64,000 nucleotides of DNA, taken from Parasphingopyxis sp. (GTDB lineage Bacteria; Pseudomonadota; Alphaproteobacteria; Sphingomonadales; Sphingomonadaceae). The DNA is taken from contig NZ_JANQNS010000015.1 in NCBI RefSeq assembly GCF_028279465.1, forward strand, positions 496,001-560,000. Direction: 5' to 3'. The translations under genes were made by a program, and so were the position numbers. Position 1 is the stretch's first letter; every line of letters starts with the position of its first letter. Under the pieces are notes generated by a model that searched no databases, was not told the DNA's origin, and saw nothing but the letters and a program-made list of their open reading frames with translations. Positions 26,847 to 36,553 of this stretch are shown piece by piece.

Positions 26847-26926
26847 AACAAACTTCCCGATCACTGTGCGACGGAACGTGTTTCTCAAGAACAGAGCGCG
26901 CGTGCCGTGACGCGGATCACCGTTTC

Positions 26927-27520
26927 TCACGGTTCCAGGATCAGCCAATCGCCTTCGACGCCCCAGCTCGACAGTGAAGACAGGAAATTCATGCCGAGTA
27001 CGTTGGTCCCGCCAAATTCCTCGGCAACGACGACTGGCATATTATCGCGCCGGATCGTGCCCACGATGAGCGTCCGGGCCTCGGCGCGATCGGCCGAGAT
27101 CGGTCCGTTGGCGGTGTTCAATATCATCGGATAGCCACCGCCGGGTTCTACGCCGGACCGCTGGGCGGCGCCCACCGATAGCGCGGTGACCGTCGCACCG
27201 CTGTCGACCAGGAAGCGTTCCTCATTGCTGTTGATCCGGACATTGACCCAGAAATGCCCGTCTTCGGATTTTCGGATGCGCAGCGTTTCGCCGTCGGCAA
27301 CGGTGTCCGGCGGGCTGATTTCATACCAGACACGTTGCCCGAACGCTTTGATATCGTTGCGAAATGCGTAGATCGTCAGCCCGACAGCGAAGATCGCGAC
27401 CCAGGCGAGGGCCATTTTCGCGGCCTGACCGAGCGGGATACGGCGTGCGAAGAGGGCGCTGCCAACGACGACCAGCATCACGACGGCCCAGACTAGGCTA
27501 ATCCCCTGCCCGTCGGTCAT
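26927..27520 (-). CDS. Membrane-anchored clan AA aspartic protease (TIGR02281 type)
   Basis: The 197-residue protein has two N-terminal membrane segments (VWAVVMLVVVGSALFA, MALAWVAIFAVGLTIYAF) followed by a retropepsin-like domain. The catalytic motif is FLVDSGATVTALS (about residue 107), with NVLGMNFLSSLSSW near the end. It likely acts in the periplasm as a dimer. Its start overlaps the upstream MBL gene stop by 4 bp, so it is the last gene of a unit with the MBL hydrolase and tatD. Confidence 0.9.
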   Translation of the reverse strand: MTDGQGISLVWAVVMLVVVGSALFARRIPLGQAAKMALAWVAIFAVGLTIYAFRNDIKAFGQRVWYEISPPDTVADGETLRIRKSEDGHFWVNVRINSNEERFLVDSGATVTALSVGAAQRSGVEPGGGYPMILNTANGPISADRAEARTLIVGTIRRDNMPVVVAEEFGGTNVLGMNFLSSLSSWGVEGDWLILEP

Positions 27521-28284
27521 GTCAGCTCCACCTCCAAACCGTCATAGCCGGGCTCCACATTGTCCGGCAGTTCGTCGAGCAGCGTTCGATAGTCCATCGA
27601 ATGGTCCATATGCGTCAGTATCGCCCGTCCCGGCTTTGCCTTTTCGATCCAGTCGAGCGTCTGTGCAAGATGCGGATGGGTCGGATGTTCGCGGCGGCGC
27701 AGCGCATCGACGACCCAGACATCCACGCCTTCAACGCATTCGAACGCCTTGGCGGGCAAGCCGGTGAAATCGGTCGTGTAGGCCATACTCTTGCCGCCAT
27801 GGTCGAACCGCAGTGCCGCCGAGGTAATCGTGCCGTGCGGCATGTCGGCGGCCGTCACGGTGACACCGCCCAGCATGACGCGATCCGTGAGCGTCATGCC
27901 GTGCGCATAGGATGGGTAGGGCGCGTTGCCGCGGAACGCGAAATCAAAGCGTTGCTGGATTTCACGCAAGGTTCGGGGCCGGGCGAGACACGGCACCGGG
28001 CCGCCAAGCGCGAAATAGAGCTGCCGAAGCTCATCGATACCATGGCAATGATCGGCATGTTCATGCGTCCAGATTACGTGATCGATGCGTTTTACATTCG
28101 CATCGAGCAGCTGCTGGCGCAGATCGGGCCCGGTATCGATCAAGATGGTCTGGTTGCCGGCGGAAATCAGGATCGAGGATCGCGTTCGGCGGTTTCTGGG
28201 TTCGTTCGGATCGCACGCGCCCCAGTCATTACCGATACGGGGAACACCGGCCGATGTGCCGCAGCCGAGGACCCGCAGCTTCAC
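27517..28284 (-). CDS. MBL-fold metallohydrolase (PhnP-like phosphodiesterase)
   Basis: The 255-residue protein begins MKLRVLGCGTSAGVPRIGND and carries the metallo-beta-lactamase motif THEHADHCHGIDELRQLYF, with TDFTGLP and LTHMDHSMDY as later metal ligands. This is the PhnP-like group that hydrolyses cyclic or phosphodiester bonds. It often follows tatD, as here (4-bp overlaps on both sides), but a nucleotide-repair substrate is only inferred. Confidence 0.92.
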   Translation of the reverse strand: MKLRVLGCGTSAGVPRIGNDWGACDPNEPRNRRTRSSILISAGNQTILIDTGPDLRQQLLDANVKRIDHVIWTHEHADHCHGIDELRQLYFALGGPVPCLARPRTLREIQQRFDFAFRGNAPYPSYAHGMTLTDRVMLGGVTVTAADMPHGTITSAALRFDHGGKSMAYTTDFTGLPAKAFECVEGVDVWVVDALRRREHPTHPHLAQTLDWIEKAKPGRAILTHMDHSMDYRTLLDELPDNVEPGYDGLEVELT

Positions 28285-29057
28285 GCCGCCGTCTTGTCGA
28301 ACAACGTGTGGAAGTTATGTGTCGTATAGGCGGCGAGCTCTTCGACGCTCTCGCCGCGCAGGTCTGCTAGAAACGCTGCTGTGTCCGCTACAAAGGCCGG
28401 TTCGCAGGTCTTTCCCCGATTGGGCACGGGCGCGAGAAAGGGCGAATCCGTTTCAATGAGCAGTCGTTCGGCGGGCAGTTTCGCGGCCGTCGCCTGCAAG
28501 TCCTTTGCGTTCTTGAACGTCACTATGCCGGAAATCGAGATGTAGAAGCCGAGGTCCAGCGCGATATCAGCGAATTCCTGGCTCGCGGTGAAGCAATGAA
28601 TGACACCGCGATAAGCGCCCTTTCCCATTTCGTCGGCCAGGATTTCGGCCGTATCCGCGTCGGCATCGCGGGTATGGACGATAAGCGGCAGGTCCGTCTC
28701 ACGGCACGCGGCAATATGGCTGCGAAAGCTGGATTTCTGCTGCTCGCGATCCGAATGCTCGTAATAATAATCGAGCCCCGTCTCGCCGATCGCGACGACG
28801 CGCGGATGATCGGCTTTGGCGACCAGCTTGGCCGTATCGATATCGGGATGCGCATCGGCTTCGTGCGGGTGGATGCCGACCGACGCCCAGATATCGTCGC
28901 CCTTCTCGGCCGTTGCGATGATCGCGTCCCATTCGCCTTCGCGCGTGGAGATGTTGAGCATCGTCGAGACACCGCGCGCGCGCGCAGCCTCGATCACCTC
29001 ATCCTGGCGCTCGACCAGTCCGTCATAATTCAGATGGCAATGGCTATCGACAAACAT
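28281..29057 (-). CDS. TatD family metal-dependent hydrolase/DNase
   Basis: The 258-residue TIM-barrel protein has the TatD ligands: FVDSHCHLNYDG at the N-terminus, AIGETGLDYYYEHSDR, LIVHTRDADADT, IHCFTASQEF and LLIETDSPFLAP. TatD enzymes are 3'-5' exonucleases for single-stranded or damaged DNA. It lies in the order holB-metG-tatD-MBL, which is widely conserved, and overlaps the MBL gene by 4 bp. Confidence 0.95.
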   Translation of the reverse strand: MFVDSHCHLNYDGLVERQDEVIEAARARGVSTMLNISTREGEWDAIIATAEKGDDIWASVGIHPHEADAHPDIDTAKLVAKADHPRVVAIGETGLDYYYEHSDREQQKSSFRSHIAACRETDLPLIVHTRDADADTAEILADEMGKGAYRGVIHCFTASQEFADIALDLGFYISISGIVTFKNAKDLQATAAKLPAERLLIETDSPFLAPVPNRGKTCEPAFVADTAAFLADLRGESVEELAAYTTHNFHTLFDKTAA

Positions 29058-29081
29058 GTCAAAGAGATAGGGATTACGCCG

Positions 29082-30647
29082 CTAGCTGTCACCCTGCTCT
29101 TCCGGCATTTCGAGCCGGGGAAACACACCCTGCGGCGCAGGTAAGGTCAGCCCCGGTTCGAGCGGTTTTGCGAGCGCGGCGAAATCACGGGCTTCGGCGG
29201 TCTGTGCGAGCTGGTCGAGCAGCGAATCGGCCGAGGCCGGGATTGCCCAGCGCGCGAGGATGGCGAGCTGTCTTACCGCTTCGGCGCAGCGATAGAGGAT
29301 AGCCCCTGCCCGCTCCGGATCGGTCTTGCGGACGGCCCAGGGTTGCTGCTCGGATATGTAAAGATTGGCTTCAGCCGCGCCCTTCCAGATCGCCTCGAGC
29401 GCCTGATGGATGGCGAACTCATCCATCGCTCCTGCAGCTTGTGTGGGTATCGCCTCGAAAAGCGCCATGAGCGCTGTATCGGCTTCGGTAGGTTCACCGG
29501 GATCCGGCACCGTGCCGTCGAAATTCTTGGCGATCATCGAGAGTGTGCGCTGGGCAAGATTGCCAAGATCGTTGGCGAGATCGGCGTTGCAGCGTGTGAC
29601 GATCGCTTCGGGCGAATAGCTGCCATCGCTGCCGAAGCTGACCTCGCGGAGTAGGAAATAGCGGACGGAATCCACGCCGAAATTGTCGGCGAGCGCCATC
29701 GGATCGGTGACATTGCCGAGCGATTTCGATTCCTTCTGCCCGCGATTGAGCAGGAAGCCATGGCCGAACACGCGCGACGGGAGCGGCAGATCAGCGCTTA
29801 TCAGAAAGGCCGGCCAATAGACGGTGTGGAAACGCACGATATCCTTGCCGATGATATGAACGCTTTCCGCCCCCTCCCCCCAATAGCGGGCGTAAAGCCC
29901 CTCCTCGTCCGGAAAATCGAGGCCTGTCAGATAGTTGGTCAGCGCATCGAGCCAGACATACATGACATGGTCATCATCGCCGGGCACTTTGACGCCCCAG
30001 TCGAAACTGGTGCGCGAGATGCTGAGATCACGCAGTCCGCCCTCGACGAAACGCGCAATCTCGTTGCGGCGGCTGTCGGGCTTCAGAAATTCCGGATGAT
30101 TTTCGTATAATTCGAGCAGCTTGTCCTGATATTCGGAGAGCTTGAAAAACCAGCTTTCCTCCACCGTCCACTCGACCGGCGTGCCCTGCGGCGAGAGTTT
30201 TTCGTCCCCCTCCCCGTCGATCAGTTCCTTTTCGTCATAATAGGCCTCGTCGCGGACCGAGTACCAACCCTCATAGCGATCGAGATAAAGATCGCCCTTC
30301 TCTTCCATCCGTTTCCAGATCGCCTGCGCGGCGCGATGATTGGCCTCTTCCGTCGTTCGGATAAAGCGATCATAATCGATATTAAGAGCATCGCACATAT
30401 CAATGAAATATTGCGTCATTTCATCAGCAAACTCGCGGATATCCATGCCACGTTCGCGCGCGGTCTTGACCATTTTTAGGCCATGTTCGTCCACGCCGGT
30501 CTGAAACCGCACATCTCGGCCCGAAAGCCGCTGAAACCGGGCAATCGCGTCGGTTGCGATCGCCTCATAGGCATGGCCGATATGCGGCTTCCCATTCGGG
30601 TAGCTAATCGCAGTCGTAACGTAGAATGGCTTGGAATCAGGCGTCAT
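29082..30647 (-). CDS. metG: Methionine-tRNA ligase
   Basis: The 521-residue class I synthetase has the HIGH motif in SYPNGKPHIGHAYEAIATD and a KMSKS loop that reads KESKS (RGQKESKSLGNV). The start MTPDSKPFYVTTAI at 30647 overlaps the holB 3' end by 11 bp. It lacks the C-terminal tRNA-binding dimerisation domain, which is normal for the shorter alphaproteobacterial form. It charges initiator and elongator tRNA-Met. Confidence 0.96.
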   Translation of the reverse strand: MTPDSKPFYVTTAISYPNGKPHIGHAYEAIATDAIARFQRLSGRDVRFQTGVDEHGLKMVKTARERGMDIREFADEMTQYFIDMCDALNIDYDRFIRTTEEANHRAAQAIWKRMEEKGDLYLDRYEGWYSVRDEAYYDEKELIDGEGDEKLSPQGTPVEWTVEESWFFKLSEYQDKLLELYENHPEFLKPDSRRNEIARFVEGGLRDLSISRTSFDWGVKVPGDDDHVMYVWLDALTNYLTGLDFPDEEGLYARYWGEGAESVHIIGKDIVRFHTVYWPAFLISADLPLPSRVFGHGFLLNRGQKESKSLGNVTDPMALADNFGVDSVRYFLLREVSFGSDGSYSPEAIVTRCNADLANDLGNLAQRTLSMIAKNFDGTVPDPGEPTEADTALMALFEAIPTQAAGAMDEFAIHQALEAIWKGAAEANLYISEQQPWAVRKTDPERAGAILYRCAEAVRQLAILARWAIPASADSLLDQLAQTAEARDFAALAKPLEPGLTLPAPQGVFPRLEMPEEQGDS

Positions 30648-31620
30648 GCCGGGGTTCATGCAGCGAAGCGAGCAGTCCGGCAAGCGTGAAAACTGTGGCT
30701 TGCGGATCGAGCGATAGGCGTTGCGCCCCGCCGGCCAGCGAGCGGGCTTCCTCCCAGGCGCAGAGCGCGTTTTCGAGCGCTTTGCCTTCCAATGTCCGCG
30801 CATGCGCCGCTATTGCCGTCGGCGCGCGGTCGAGAAAGGCTTCGTAGCGCGGCTGCGCCTTTTTGAGCGCGAGGCTTTGCGCCAAGGCCGCACGGGCGCC
30901 GTTCCCGGTATCGCCCTGTTCGATCAATGTGGCGATGGCAGTATCGAGGTCCGCGATATCGAGGCCGGCATATTGCAGTGCCTGCCCCGGGGCGCCGTTG
31001 CCAATCCGGACCAGCGCAGCGCGTTCATCGGCATCGAGATTGGGCTCTGCCTGAGCGATGGCCGACGCCATGACGTCATCGGAAAGCCTTGAAAATTTGA
31101 GCATTCTGCAGCGCGAGCGGATCGTCGGCAATATTCGGCCGGGGCTGTGGCAGACGATTAGGAAGACGCAATTGGGTGGCGGCTCCTCGAGATTTTTGAG
31201 CAGCGCATTGGCCGCCGGGCGTTCCAGATCGTCGATTGCGTCGATCACTACCGCGCGCCAGTCCGACATCGACGGTGTAGTCGCGAATAGCGACTGGATA
31301 CCGCGCACCTGATCGACGGTGATATTGCGGGCCAGCTCGTCCGGCTTGCGGTCCCGTGGCAGCCGTACGAGTTTGCGGAGGTCGGGATGGCTGCCCGCAC
31401 GGATCAGCTGCGCCGTGGGATGGGTATCGGAGACCGAAAGCCCCTCCCCCAGCCCATCGGGCGCTGCAGCCTGTGCCAGCACGCGCTGCGCCGCCAGATC
31501 GGCGAACATCGCTTTCCCGACGCCTTTAGGGCCCGCCAGCAGCCAAGCATGATGCAGTTTTCCGCCGTCGAGCGCGCTGCGAAACGCTTCGATAGCGGAA
31601 TCATGGCCAAAGAGCTTCAT
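30637..31620 (-). CDS. holB: DNA polymerase III subunit delta'
   Basis: The 327-residue AAA+ clamp-loader subunit begins MKLFGHDSAIEAFRSALDGGKLHHAWLL. It has a Walker A-like GPKGVGKAMFA, NALLKNLEEPPPNCVFLIVCHSPGRILPTIRSRC (sensor 1 and SRC motif) and a C-terminal collar domain. It opens the sliding clamp with delta and gamma/tau. It is coupled with tmk (4-bp overlap) and metG, the standard tmk-holB-metG-tatD arrangement. Confidence 0.94.
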   Translation of the reverse strand: MKLFGHDSAIEAFRSALDGGKLHHAWLLAGPKGVGKAMFADLAAQRVLAQAAAPDGLGEGLSVSDTHPTAQLIRAGSHPDLRKLVRLPRDRKPDELARNITVDQVRGIQSLFATTPSMSDWRAVVIDAIDDLERPAANALLKNLEEPPPNCVFLIVCHSPGRILPTIRSRCRMLKFSRLSDDVMASAIAQAEPNLDADERAALVRIGNGAPGQALQYAGLDIADLDTAIATLIEQGDTGNGARAALAQSLALKKAQPRYEAFLDRAPTAIAAHARTLEGKALENALCAWEEARSLAGGAQRLSLDPQATVFTLAGLLASLHEPRHDA

Positions 31621-32240
31621 ATCAGCCGCTCGCGAACCGCAGCGCGCACGGCTTCCGCCACCTGGTCGACGGTCTGCCCACCGTCGATGATGGCGAACCT
31701 GTCTGGCTCATTGCTCGCAAAGACGTCGAACGCTTCGGCGACTGAGGCATGAAATGCGAAATCGCGACTGGTAAATCGATCGCTCTCCGCACCGTCGCGC
31801 GCGATGGCCCGTTGCGTGCCAGCATCGCCATTCATGCGCAGCAAGACGGTGAGGTCGGGCCAAGTGTCTCCGATAGCTGTCTCGTTGATCGCCCGCACGA
31901 TATCGACGCCAAGTTCGCCGGCTGCACCCTGATAGGCGAGCGTCGAATCGATGAACCGGTCGCAAATCACCCATTTGCCGTCCGCCAGCGCGGGGCGGAT
32001 CAAGGTTTCGACATGATCGGCGCGCGCTGCGGCGAACAGATGCGCCTCGGCCATGGGCGTCAGCGGCGTATCGTTTTCGAGGAGCAGCGCGCGAACGGCG
32101 TCGGCACCCGGCGTACCGCCGGGTTCGCGGGTTTCCACCGTTTCGATTCCTTGTTCGTGAAGCCATGACGCCAACAGTTTGGCTTGCGTCGATTTTCCGG
32201 CGCCTTCGCCGCCTTCGAGCGTTATGAACTTGCCCGGCAC
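31617..32240 (-). CDS. tmk: Thymidylate kinase
   Basis: The 207-residue kinase has the P-loop GGEGAGKSTQAKLLA, the DR(F/Y) motif VICDRFIDSTLAYQGAAGELG, and an Arg-containing lid region. It phosphorylates dTMP to dTDP. Its stop overlaps the holB start by 4 bp and it begins 6 bp after the dacA stop, so it is probably transcribed with the cell-wall genes upstream. Confidence 0.96.
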   Translation of the reverse strand: MPGKFITLEGGEGAGKSTQAKLLASWLHEQGIETVETREPGGTPGADAVRALLLENDTPLTPMAEAHLFAAARADHVETLIRPALADGKWVICDRFIDSTLAYQGAAGELGVDIVRAINETAIGDTWPDLTVLLRMNGDAGTQRAIARDGAESDRFTSRDFAFHASVAEAFDVFASNEPDRFAIIDGGQTVDQVAEAVRAAVRERLI

Positions 32241-32246
32241 GCGCCC

Positions 32247-33419
32247 TTATCCAAGGCCGAGCAGCGACATCAGTCCCGCCCAGGCTCGGCCGAAAAAGCC
32301 GCGTTCGCCGACCGCTTCTTCGGCGACCAGCGGCAAGCGCTGTGCCGGCATGCCCGGTGTCTCGACGACCAGATCGGCAATATGCTGGCCTTCGGCAATC
32401 GGCGCGCGGATCGGTCCCTCATAGACGATTTTCGCCTCGCGTTCGGAAACGAGGCCGGCAGGCACGGTGATCGCGAGGTCACGGGGCGCGACAAGCCCGA
32501 CTTCGCCGGCGCTGCCGCCTTGCACCTGGGCCGAACCGATACGTCCGCCGCTCGCAACCAGCCGCCGCGATTGCCAGGCGTTGAAACCCCATTCCATGAA
32601 GCGCGTCGATTCACCGATCCGCTGATTGTAGGAATCGAGACCAGCAACGACCATCACGAGACGGCGTCCGTCCTGCACCGCCGATCCGGTGAAACCAAAC
32701 CCGGCCTCTTCGGTGTGACCGGTTTTGAGGCCATCGGCGCCATTGACATTGCCCATTAGAGGATTGCGGTTGGGCTGGGTGATGGGCTGACCGCCCATAG
32801 TCTCGCCCCATGTGAACTCGCGCCGGCCATAGAATTGGCTATAATATTCGGGATAGCGGCGGATCGTCGCGACGGCGATCCGGGCAAGGTCCCGGGCCGA
32901 GACATAGCTCTCGCCTTCGTCGGGCCAGCCCGTGCTGTTGCCGAAATTGCTGCTTTCGAGGCCGAGCTCCTCCGCCTTGCGGTTCATAAGCGCTGCGAAA
33001 GCCGTTTCCGTGCCGGAGATGCACTCGGAGAGCACGACGCTCGCGTCATTGCCCGATACCGTGACAACGCCATAGAGCAGGTTTTCGATGCTGACCTGTT
33101 CGCCGGGTGACAGGAACATCGTCGATCCCGCACTGGGGCCGCTCCATTGGCGCCACGTATCGGGGCGGACCGTGCATTCCTGATCAAGCGAGATCTCCCC
33201 TTCGTCGAGCAGATCGAACACGACATGCGCGGTCATCATCTTGGCCATCGAAGCCGGAGGGATCCGCCGTTCGGCATTGCGCGCGAACAGCACTGCCCCC
33301 GAACTCATATCGACCAGATAGGCGATCGGCGCTTCGCCGTCATAGCTGGGGCGCTGTGCATGGCTCGATCCGGCCACCGCGACCATCGCCATGGCGAAGA
33401 GGATGGATAACTTACGCAT
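32247..33419 (-). CDS. D-alanyl-D-alanine carboxypeptidase (PBP5/6 type)
   Basis: The 390-residue protein has a signal peptide (MRKLSILFAMAMVAVAGSSHA) and the penicillin-binding triad: SMAK (SxxK near residue 57), SGN (near residue 122) and KTG in ADGLKTGHTEEAG. A C-terminal beta domain and a short amphipathic tail (WAGLMSLLGLG) likely attach it to the inner membrane. It trims the terminal D-Ala of peptidoglycan pentapeptides in the periplasm. It lies downstream of rlpA and mltB in one cell-wall run. Confidence 0.95.
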   Translation of the reverse strand: MRKLSILFAMAMVAVAGSSHAQRPSYDGEAPIAYLVDMSSGAVLFARNAERRIPPASMAKMMTAHVVFDLLDEGEISLDQECTVRPDTWRQWSGPSAGSTMFLSPGEQVSIENLLYGVVTVSGNDASVVLSECISGTETAFAALMNRKAEELGLESSNFGNSTGWPDEGESYVSARDLARIAVATIRRYPEYYSQFYGRREFTWGETMGGQPITQPNRNPLMGNVNGADGLKTGHTEEAGFGFTGSAVQDGRRLVMVVAGLDSYNQRIGESTRFMEWGFNAWQSRRLVASGGRIGSAQVQGGSAGEVGLVAPRDLAITVPAGLVSEREAKIVYEGPIRAPIAEGQHIADLVVETPGMPAQRLPLVAEEAVGERGFFGRAWAGLMSLLGLG

Positions 33420-33437
33420 ATACTCGTCTCGTTCCTG

Positions 33438-34430
33438 TTATCGTGCACCATCCCGGAAAATGCGGGCATCCCCGAACCCGGCGGATCGCGCTTGGGACTG
33501 CGCCTGTTGGGCGGCAGCCCGTGTCGGATAGGGGCCGATCCTGACGCGACGAATATTGCCGGCTGACATGATCCGCACAGGGCCAAGGCTTCGCGCGCGA
33601 TCTGCCAGCCGCTGAGCGTTCGATGCGTTCGAGAAGGCGCCGAGCTGGACATAATAGCTGCCGGTCGCGGCCGGTTGCTGCGTCGCTTGAGACGGCGGTC
33701 TCTGAGGTTCTTCCTCGACCAGCCAGTCGACGCCGGTGCTCTGCTGCCCGGAAGCGCCGCTGCCAGCCTGCGCGTTGTTGCCCGCCGAATCCGGCGGCGG
33801 TGTCGCCGGCGGGATGACGCCCCCGCCCCGCTCGAACTGCGCCCGTAACGCATCGAGCAGCTGCGGCGACGTATCGAGGCGCGGCTCAGCGGGTTGACCG
33901 GCCCGCAGGCGCGCGCGGTCGCTCTCGATAGGCTGAACCCGCCGTACGCGCACCGGCGCGGTGCCCTGTTCGACGATCCCGAGTTGCCGCGCCGCGCCGA
34001 CCGACAAGTCGATAATCCGGTCTCCGGCAAAGGGACCGCGATCATTGACGCGCACCAGGATCGTACGACCGGTCTGCAGTGCCGTTACCTCGACATAGGA
34101 GGGCAAAGGCAAGGTACGATGGGCAGCGCTGATCCCGGATGGCCGGAAACGTTCGCCATTGGCCGTCGGGCGGCCGGACAGTTCTGCGCCATAATAGGAA
34201 GCGAGGCCGACTTCGTCATAATGCGATGGATCGGACGGCGTGTAGGTGCGGCCCGCGATTGTATAGGGCGCACCGATCTGGACCGGCGTGTCCGACACCG
34301 CTTCGCCATAGACCGGGCCCTGCCCGCCCGCAGACGCCGGCGGAAGCTCGCGCCCGCCGCTACCGCCGCACCCGGCAAGTACGACCAGCGAAAGCCCTGC
34401 AATCCATTTCGTCTTATCGAACAATTTCAT
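33438..34430 (-). CDS. rlpA: RlpA-like septal lytic transglycosylase with SPOR domain
   Basis: ATG 34430 gives 330 residues with a lipoprotein signal (lipobox LAGC). The RlpA double-psi beta barrel spans about residues 75-165 (GLASYYGAELSGRPTANGE, RVNDRGPFAGDRIIDLS). A Pro/Gln-rich linker leads to a C-terminal SPOR domain (YYVQLGAFSNASNAQRLADR, VRIGPYPTRAAAQQA), which binds denuded septal glycan. It cleaves stem-less glycan strands at division. It overlaps the 3' end of mltB by 17 bp. Confidence 0.92.
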   Translation of the reverse strand: MKLFDKTKWIAGLSLVVLAGCGGSGGRELPPASAGGQGPVYGEAVSDTPVQIGAPYTIAGRTYTPSDPSHYDEVGLASYYGAELSGRPTANGERFRPSGISAAHRTLPLPSYVEVTALQTGRTILVRVNDRGPFAGDRIIDLSVGAARQLGIVEQGTAPVRVRRVQPIESDRARLRAGQPAEPRLDTSPQLLDALRAQFERGGGVIPPATPPPDSAGNNAQAGSGASGQQSTGVDWLVEEEPQRPPSQATQQPAATGSYYVQLGAFSNASNAQRLADRARSLGPVRIMSAGNIRRVRIGPYPTRAAAQQAQSQARSAGFGDARIFRDGAR

Positions 34431-35445
34431 CGGCCAACAACCCCACCGACAAGGCATAGAAATTCGAACAATTATAGTCGAGTATCACGCGATAATTGTT
34501 GGTGAGAAGATAGGCGGTGTTGCCCGGCCCATCTGGCTCGAGCAGCGTTGCCATGACGGTGTCGTCGGGCCAGATACCGCGCTGCGGGCGGATTCCGAGC
34601 TCCCGCCATTCGGCCATCGACAGCCAGCGGCTGTGTCGCTCCATGACGCGGGGGCAACGTGTTGCATTGGTGCGATTTTCTATGGCGCCGCGATTGAGCG
34701 AAGATGGCACGTTGACGGCTATTCCCCAAGGCTCGCCGCGCCGCCAGCCGGCATTGACGAGATAGTTGCCGATCGAAGCGAGCGCGTCCGCCTCGCTGCG
34801 CCAGATTTCCGCGCGTCCGTCGCCATCGCCATCGATCGCGAGACGCAGATAGACGCTGGGCAGGAATTGCGGATAACCGAACGCGCCAGCCCAGCTGCCG
34901 ACCAGCCGGTCACGCGGCACGCCCCTGTCGATCATTTTCATGGCTGCTATAAACTCGCCCGCGAAAAGCTCCCGCCGTCGGCCATCATAGGCGAGCGTGG
35001 CGAGCGAGCGCGGCAGATCGAAATCGCCGGTAATTCGGCCATAGCCGGTTTCGTGACCGTATATCGCGATGGCGATCTTGCCCGGCACGCCGGTGCGCTC
35101 TTCGATATCGCGCAATTGGCCGATCACGCGGCGATAGGTCGCGACGCCGCCATTGATCCGCGTGGGATTGACGTGGCGGGCTTGATACGGCGCGAAAGGC
35201 GGAATCGGCGAATCGAAACTACCGCCGGGCTGGTTCCGATCGAGCCGAATGACGCGCGGATTATAGCTCAGAGTCGGTATTATCCGATCGAGCGTTTCCG
35301 GACGCACCCCTTCGGCAATCGCCTGGGCGCGCAGCTCCTGCATATAGGCACGGAAACCCGCATCGGTCTGCGCGGTGGCGGGGCTTGTCAGGCCGAAGCC
35401 CGCGATGACCAGGAAAAACGCTTTGATCAGTTTGAGATGACGCAT
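34414..35445 (-). CDS. Lytic murein transglycosylase (MltB family)
   Basis: The start at ATG 35445 has GGAAAGG upstream and gives 343 residues with a signal peptide (MRHLKLIKAFFLVIAGFGLT). The SLT_2 core includes GHETGYGRITGDFDLPRSLATLAYDGRR (catalytic Glu of HET), GSWAGAFGYPQFLPSVYLR and DGDGDGRAEIW. It cleaves the MurNAc-GlcNAc bond with anhydro product. No peptidoglycan-binding C-terminal domain is visible. It is the first gene of the minus-strand cell-wall run and diverges from tRNA-Ser. Confidence 0.93.
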   Translation of the reverse strand: MRHLKLIKAFFLVIAGFGLTSPATAQTDAGFRAYMQELRAQAIAEGVRPETLDRIIPTLSYNPRVIRLDRNQPGGSFDSPIPPFAPYQARHVNPTRINGGVATYRRVIGQLRDIEERTGVPGKIAIAIYGHETGYGRITGDFDLPRSLATLAYDGRRRELFAGEFIAAMKMIDRGVPRDRLVGSWAGAFGYPQFLPSVYLRLAIDGDGDGRAEIWRSEADALASIGNYLVNAGWRRGEPWGIAVNVPSSLNRGAIENRTNATRCPRVMERHSRWLSMAEWRELGIRPQRGIWPDDTVMATLLEPDGPGNTAYLLTNNYRVILDYNCSNFYALSVGLLADEIVR

Positions 35446-35554
35446 CGGGATACCTTTCCCGCATTCTCCTGCCATAGCGGCGGGCGCAAAAGAAAGGCTT
35501 TTCGTCGCATGGCTTGCACAAAAGGGCGTTTGCACGATAAGCGCCACCGCAAGC

Positions 35555-35644
<90 letters not shown>

Positions 35645-35899
35645 CTCTGATAAGCCGGGTGGGTTTCTCGCCGCTTTCTGTAACGCCAGATTATCGCAGG
35701 GCTGGACGATTACCCTAAATTTCGGAAAGAGTGATTTGCGGAGGACTTCAGCCGTAGCCTTAAGAGTCCTGTTTAAGGCGACTTTGGGACTCTGCTGAAA
35801 TGTCTGCTGACTGGCTGGAAGCGGCCAGGACATTACTTTTGTAAATCTGTTCGACGGTGAACTGACGACACGATTCTGGAGTTGTGATATTGTCGCAAG
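35645..35899. other. 255-bp gap between tRNA-Ser and the GST gene
   Basis: There is no gene here. The AT-rich end (35840-35895) probably holds the GST promoter. I see no copy of the tRNA 3' end that would mark an integration site, and no integrase. Confidence 0.5.
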
Positions 35900-36553
35900 A
35901 TGTCCGACAAACCACAGCTTCTGTACTTCGACATTCGCGGACGTGCCGAACCTATCCGCCTTCTCCTGAAAGACTTGGGGGTGCCTTTCACTGACAGGCA
36001 GATCACGCTGGAGGAATGGCCTGCACTTAGATCCTCGACGCCGTTCCGAAGGATGCCCGTGTACAGTGAAAGTGATCTCGAGATTCCGGAGACATTTGCG
36101 ATTCTGAACCATTTGGGCCGGAAGTACGGCATGCTCGGCGACACTGAAGTCGCGCGTGTAAGATGCGACGTGACTATCGAGATCTGGAGGGACTATGGAA
36201 ACCGGATAGCCCATACATTTGGCGCGCTGTCCAAATCGGAAGCGGACAGGAAAAGGTTCGTGGGCGAGGAACTACCCGAACTATTGAACCCTATCGAAAT
36301 CTACTACGGCGCCCGCGGAACGGAAACGCCATACTGGGCCGGCGAAGTGATCACGATCGCGGATTTTGTAGCGTTCGATATGATTGATGGAGCGGCCAGC
36401 CAGTTTCCTGATGCCCTGGCGCGCTTCCCGGCTTTGAAAACATTCCGTGCGCACTTTGCGAACAGGCCAAACATAGAACGCTATCTGGTATCGTCTCGTA
36501 GGCCCGATGCACTGTTCTACGGGTCAAATGGAAAGATCTACCCAGCAGCTTAA
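35900..36553 (+). CDS. Glutathione S-transferase, eukaryotic sigma/mu/pi-like
   Basis: The 217-residue protein begins MSDKPQLLYFDIRGRAEPIR, where the YF.IRGRAEPIRLLL pattern with a catalytic Tyr is characteristic of animal sigma/pi/mu-class GSTs more than of bacterial beta-class enzymes. The thioredoxin-like cis-Pro segment RRMPVY and the helical C-domain (VITIADFVAFDMIDGAAS) complete the fold. It would conjugate glutathione to electrophiles in the cytoplasm. The gene is less GC-rich than its surroundings and lies directly 3' of tRNA-Ser, so transfer is plausible. Its stop overlaps the convergent small gene by 4 bp. Confidence 0.88.
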   Translation: MSDKPQLLYFDIRGRAEPIRLLLKDLGVPFTDRQITLEEWPALRSSTPFRRMPVYSESDLEIPETFAILNHLGRKYGMLGDTEVARVRCDVTIEIWRDYGNRIAHTFGALSKSEADRKRFVGEELPELLNPIEIYYGARGTETPYWAGEVITIADFVAFDMIDGAASQFPDALARFPALKTFRAHFANRPNIERYLVSSRRPDALFYGSNGKIYPAA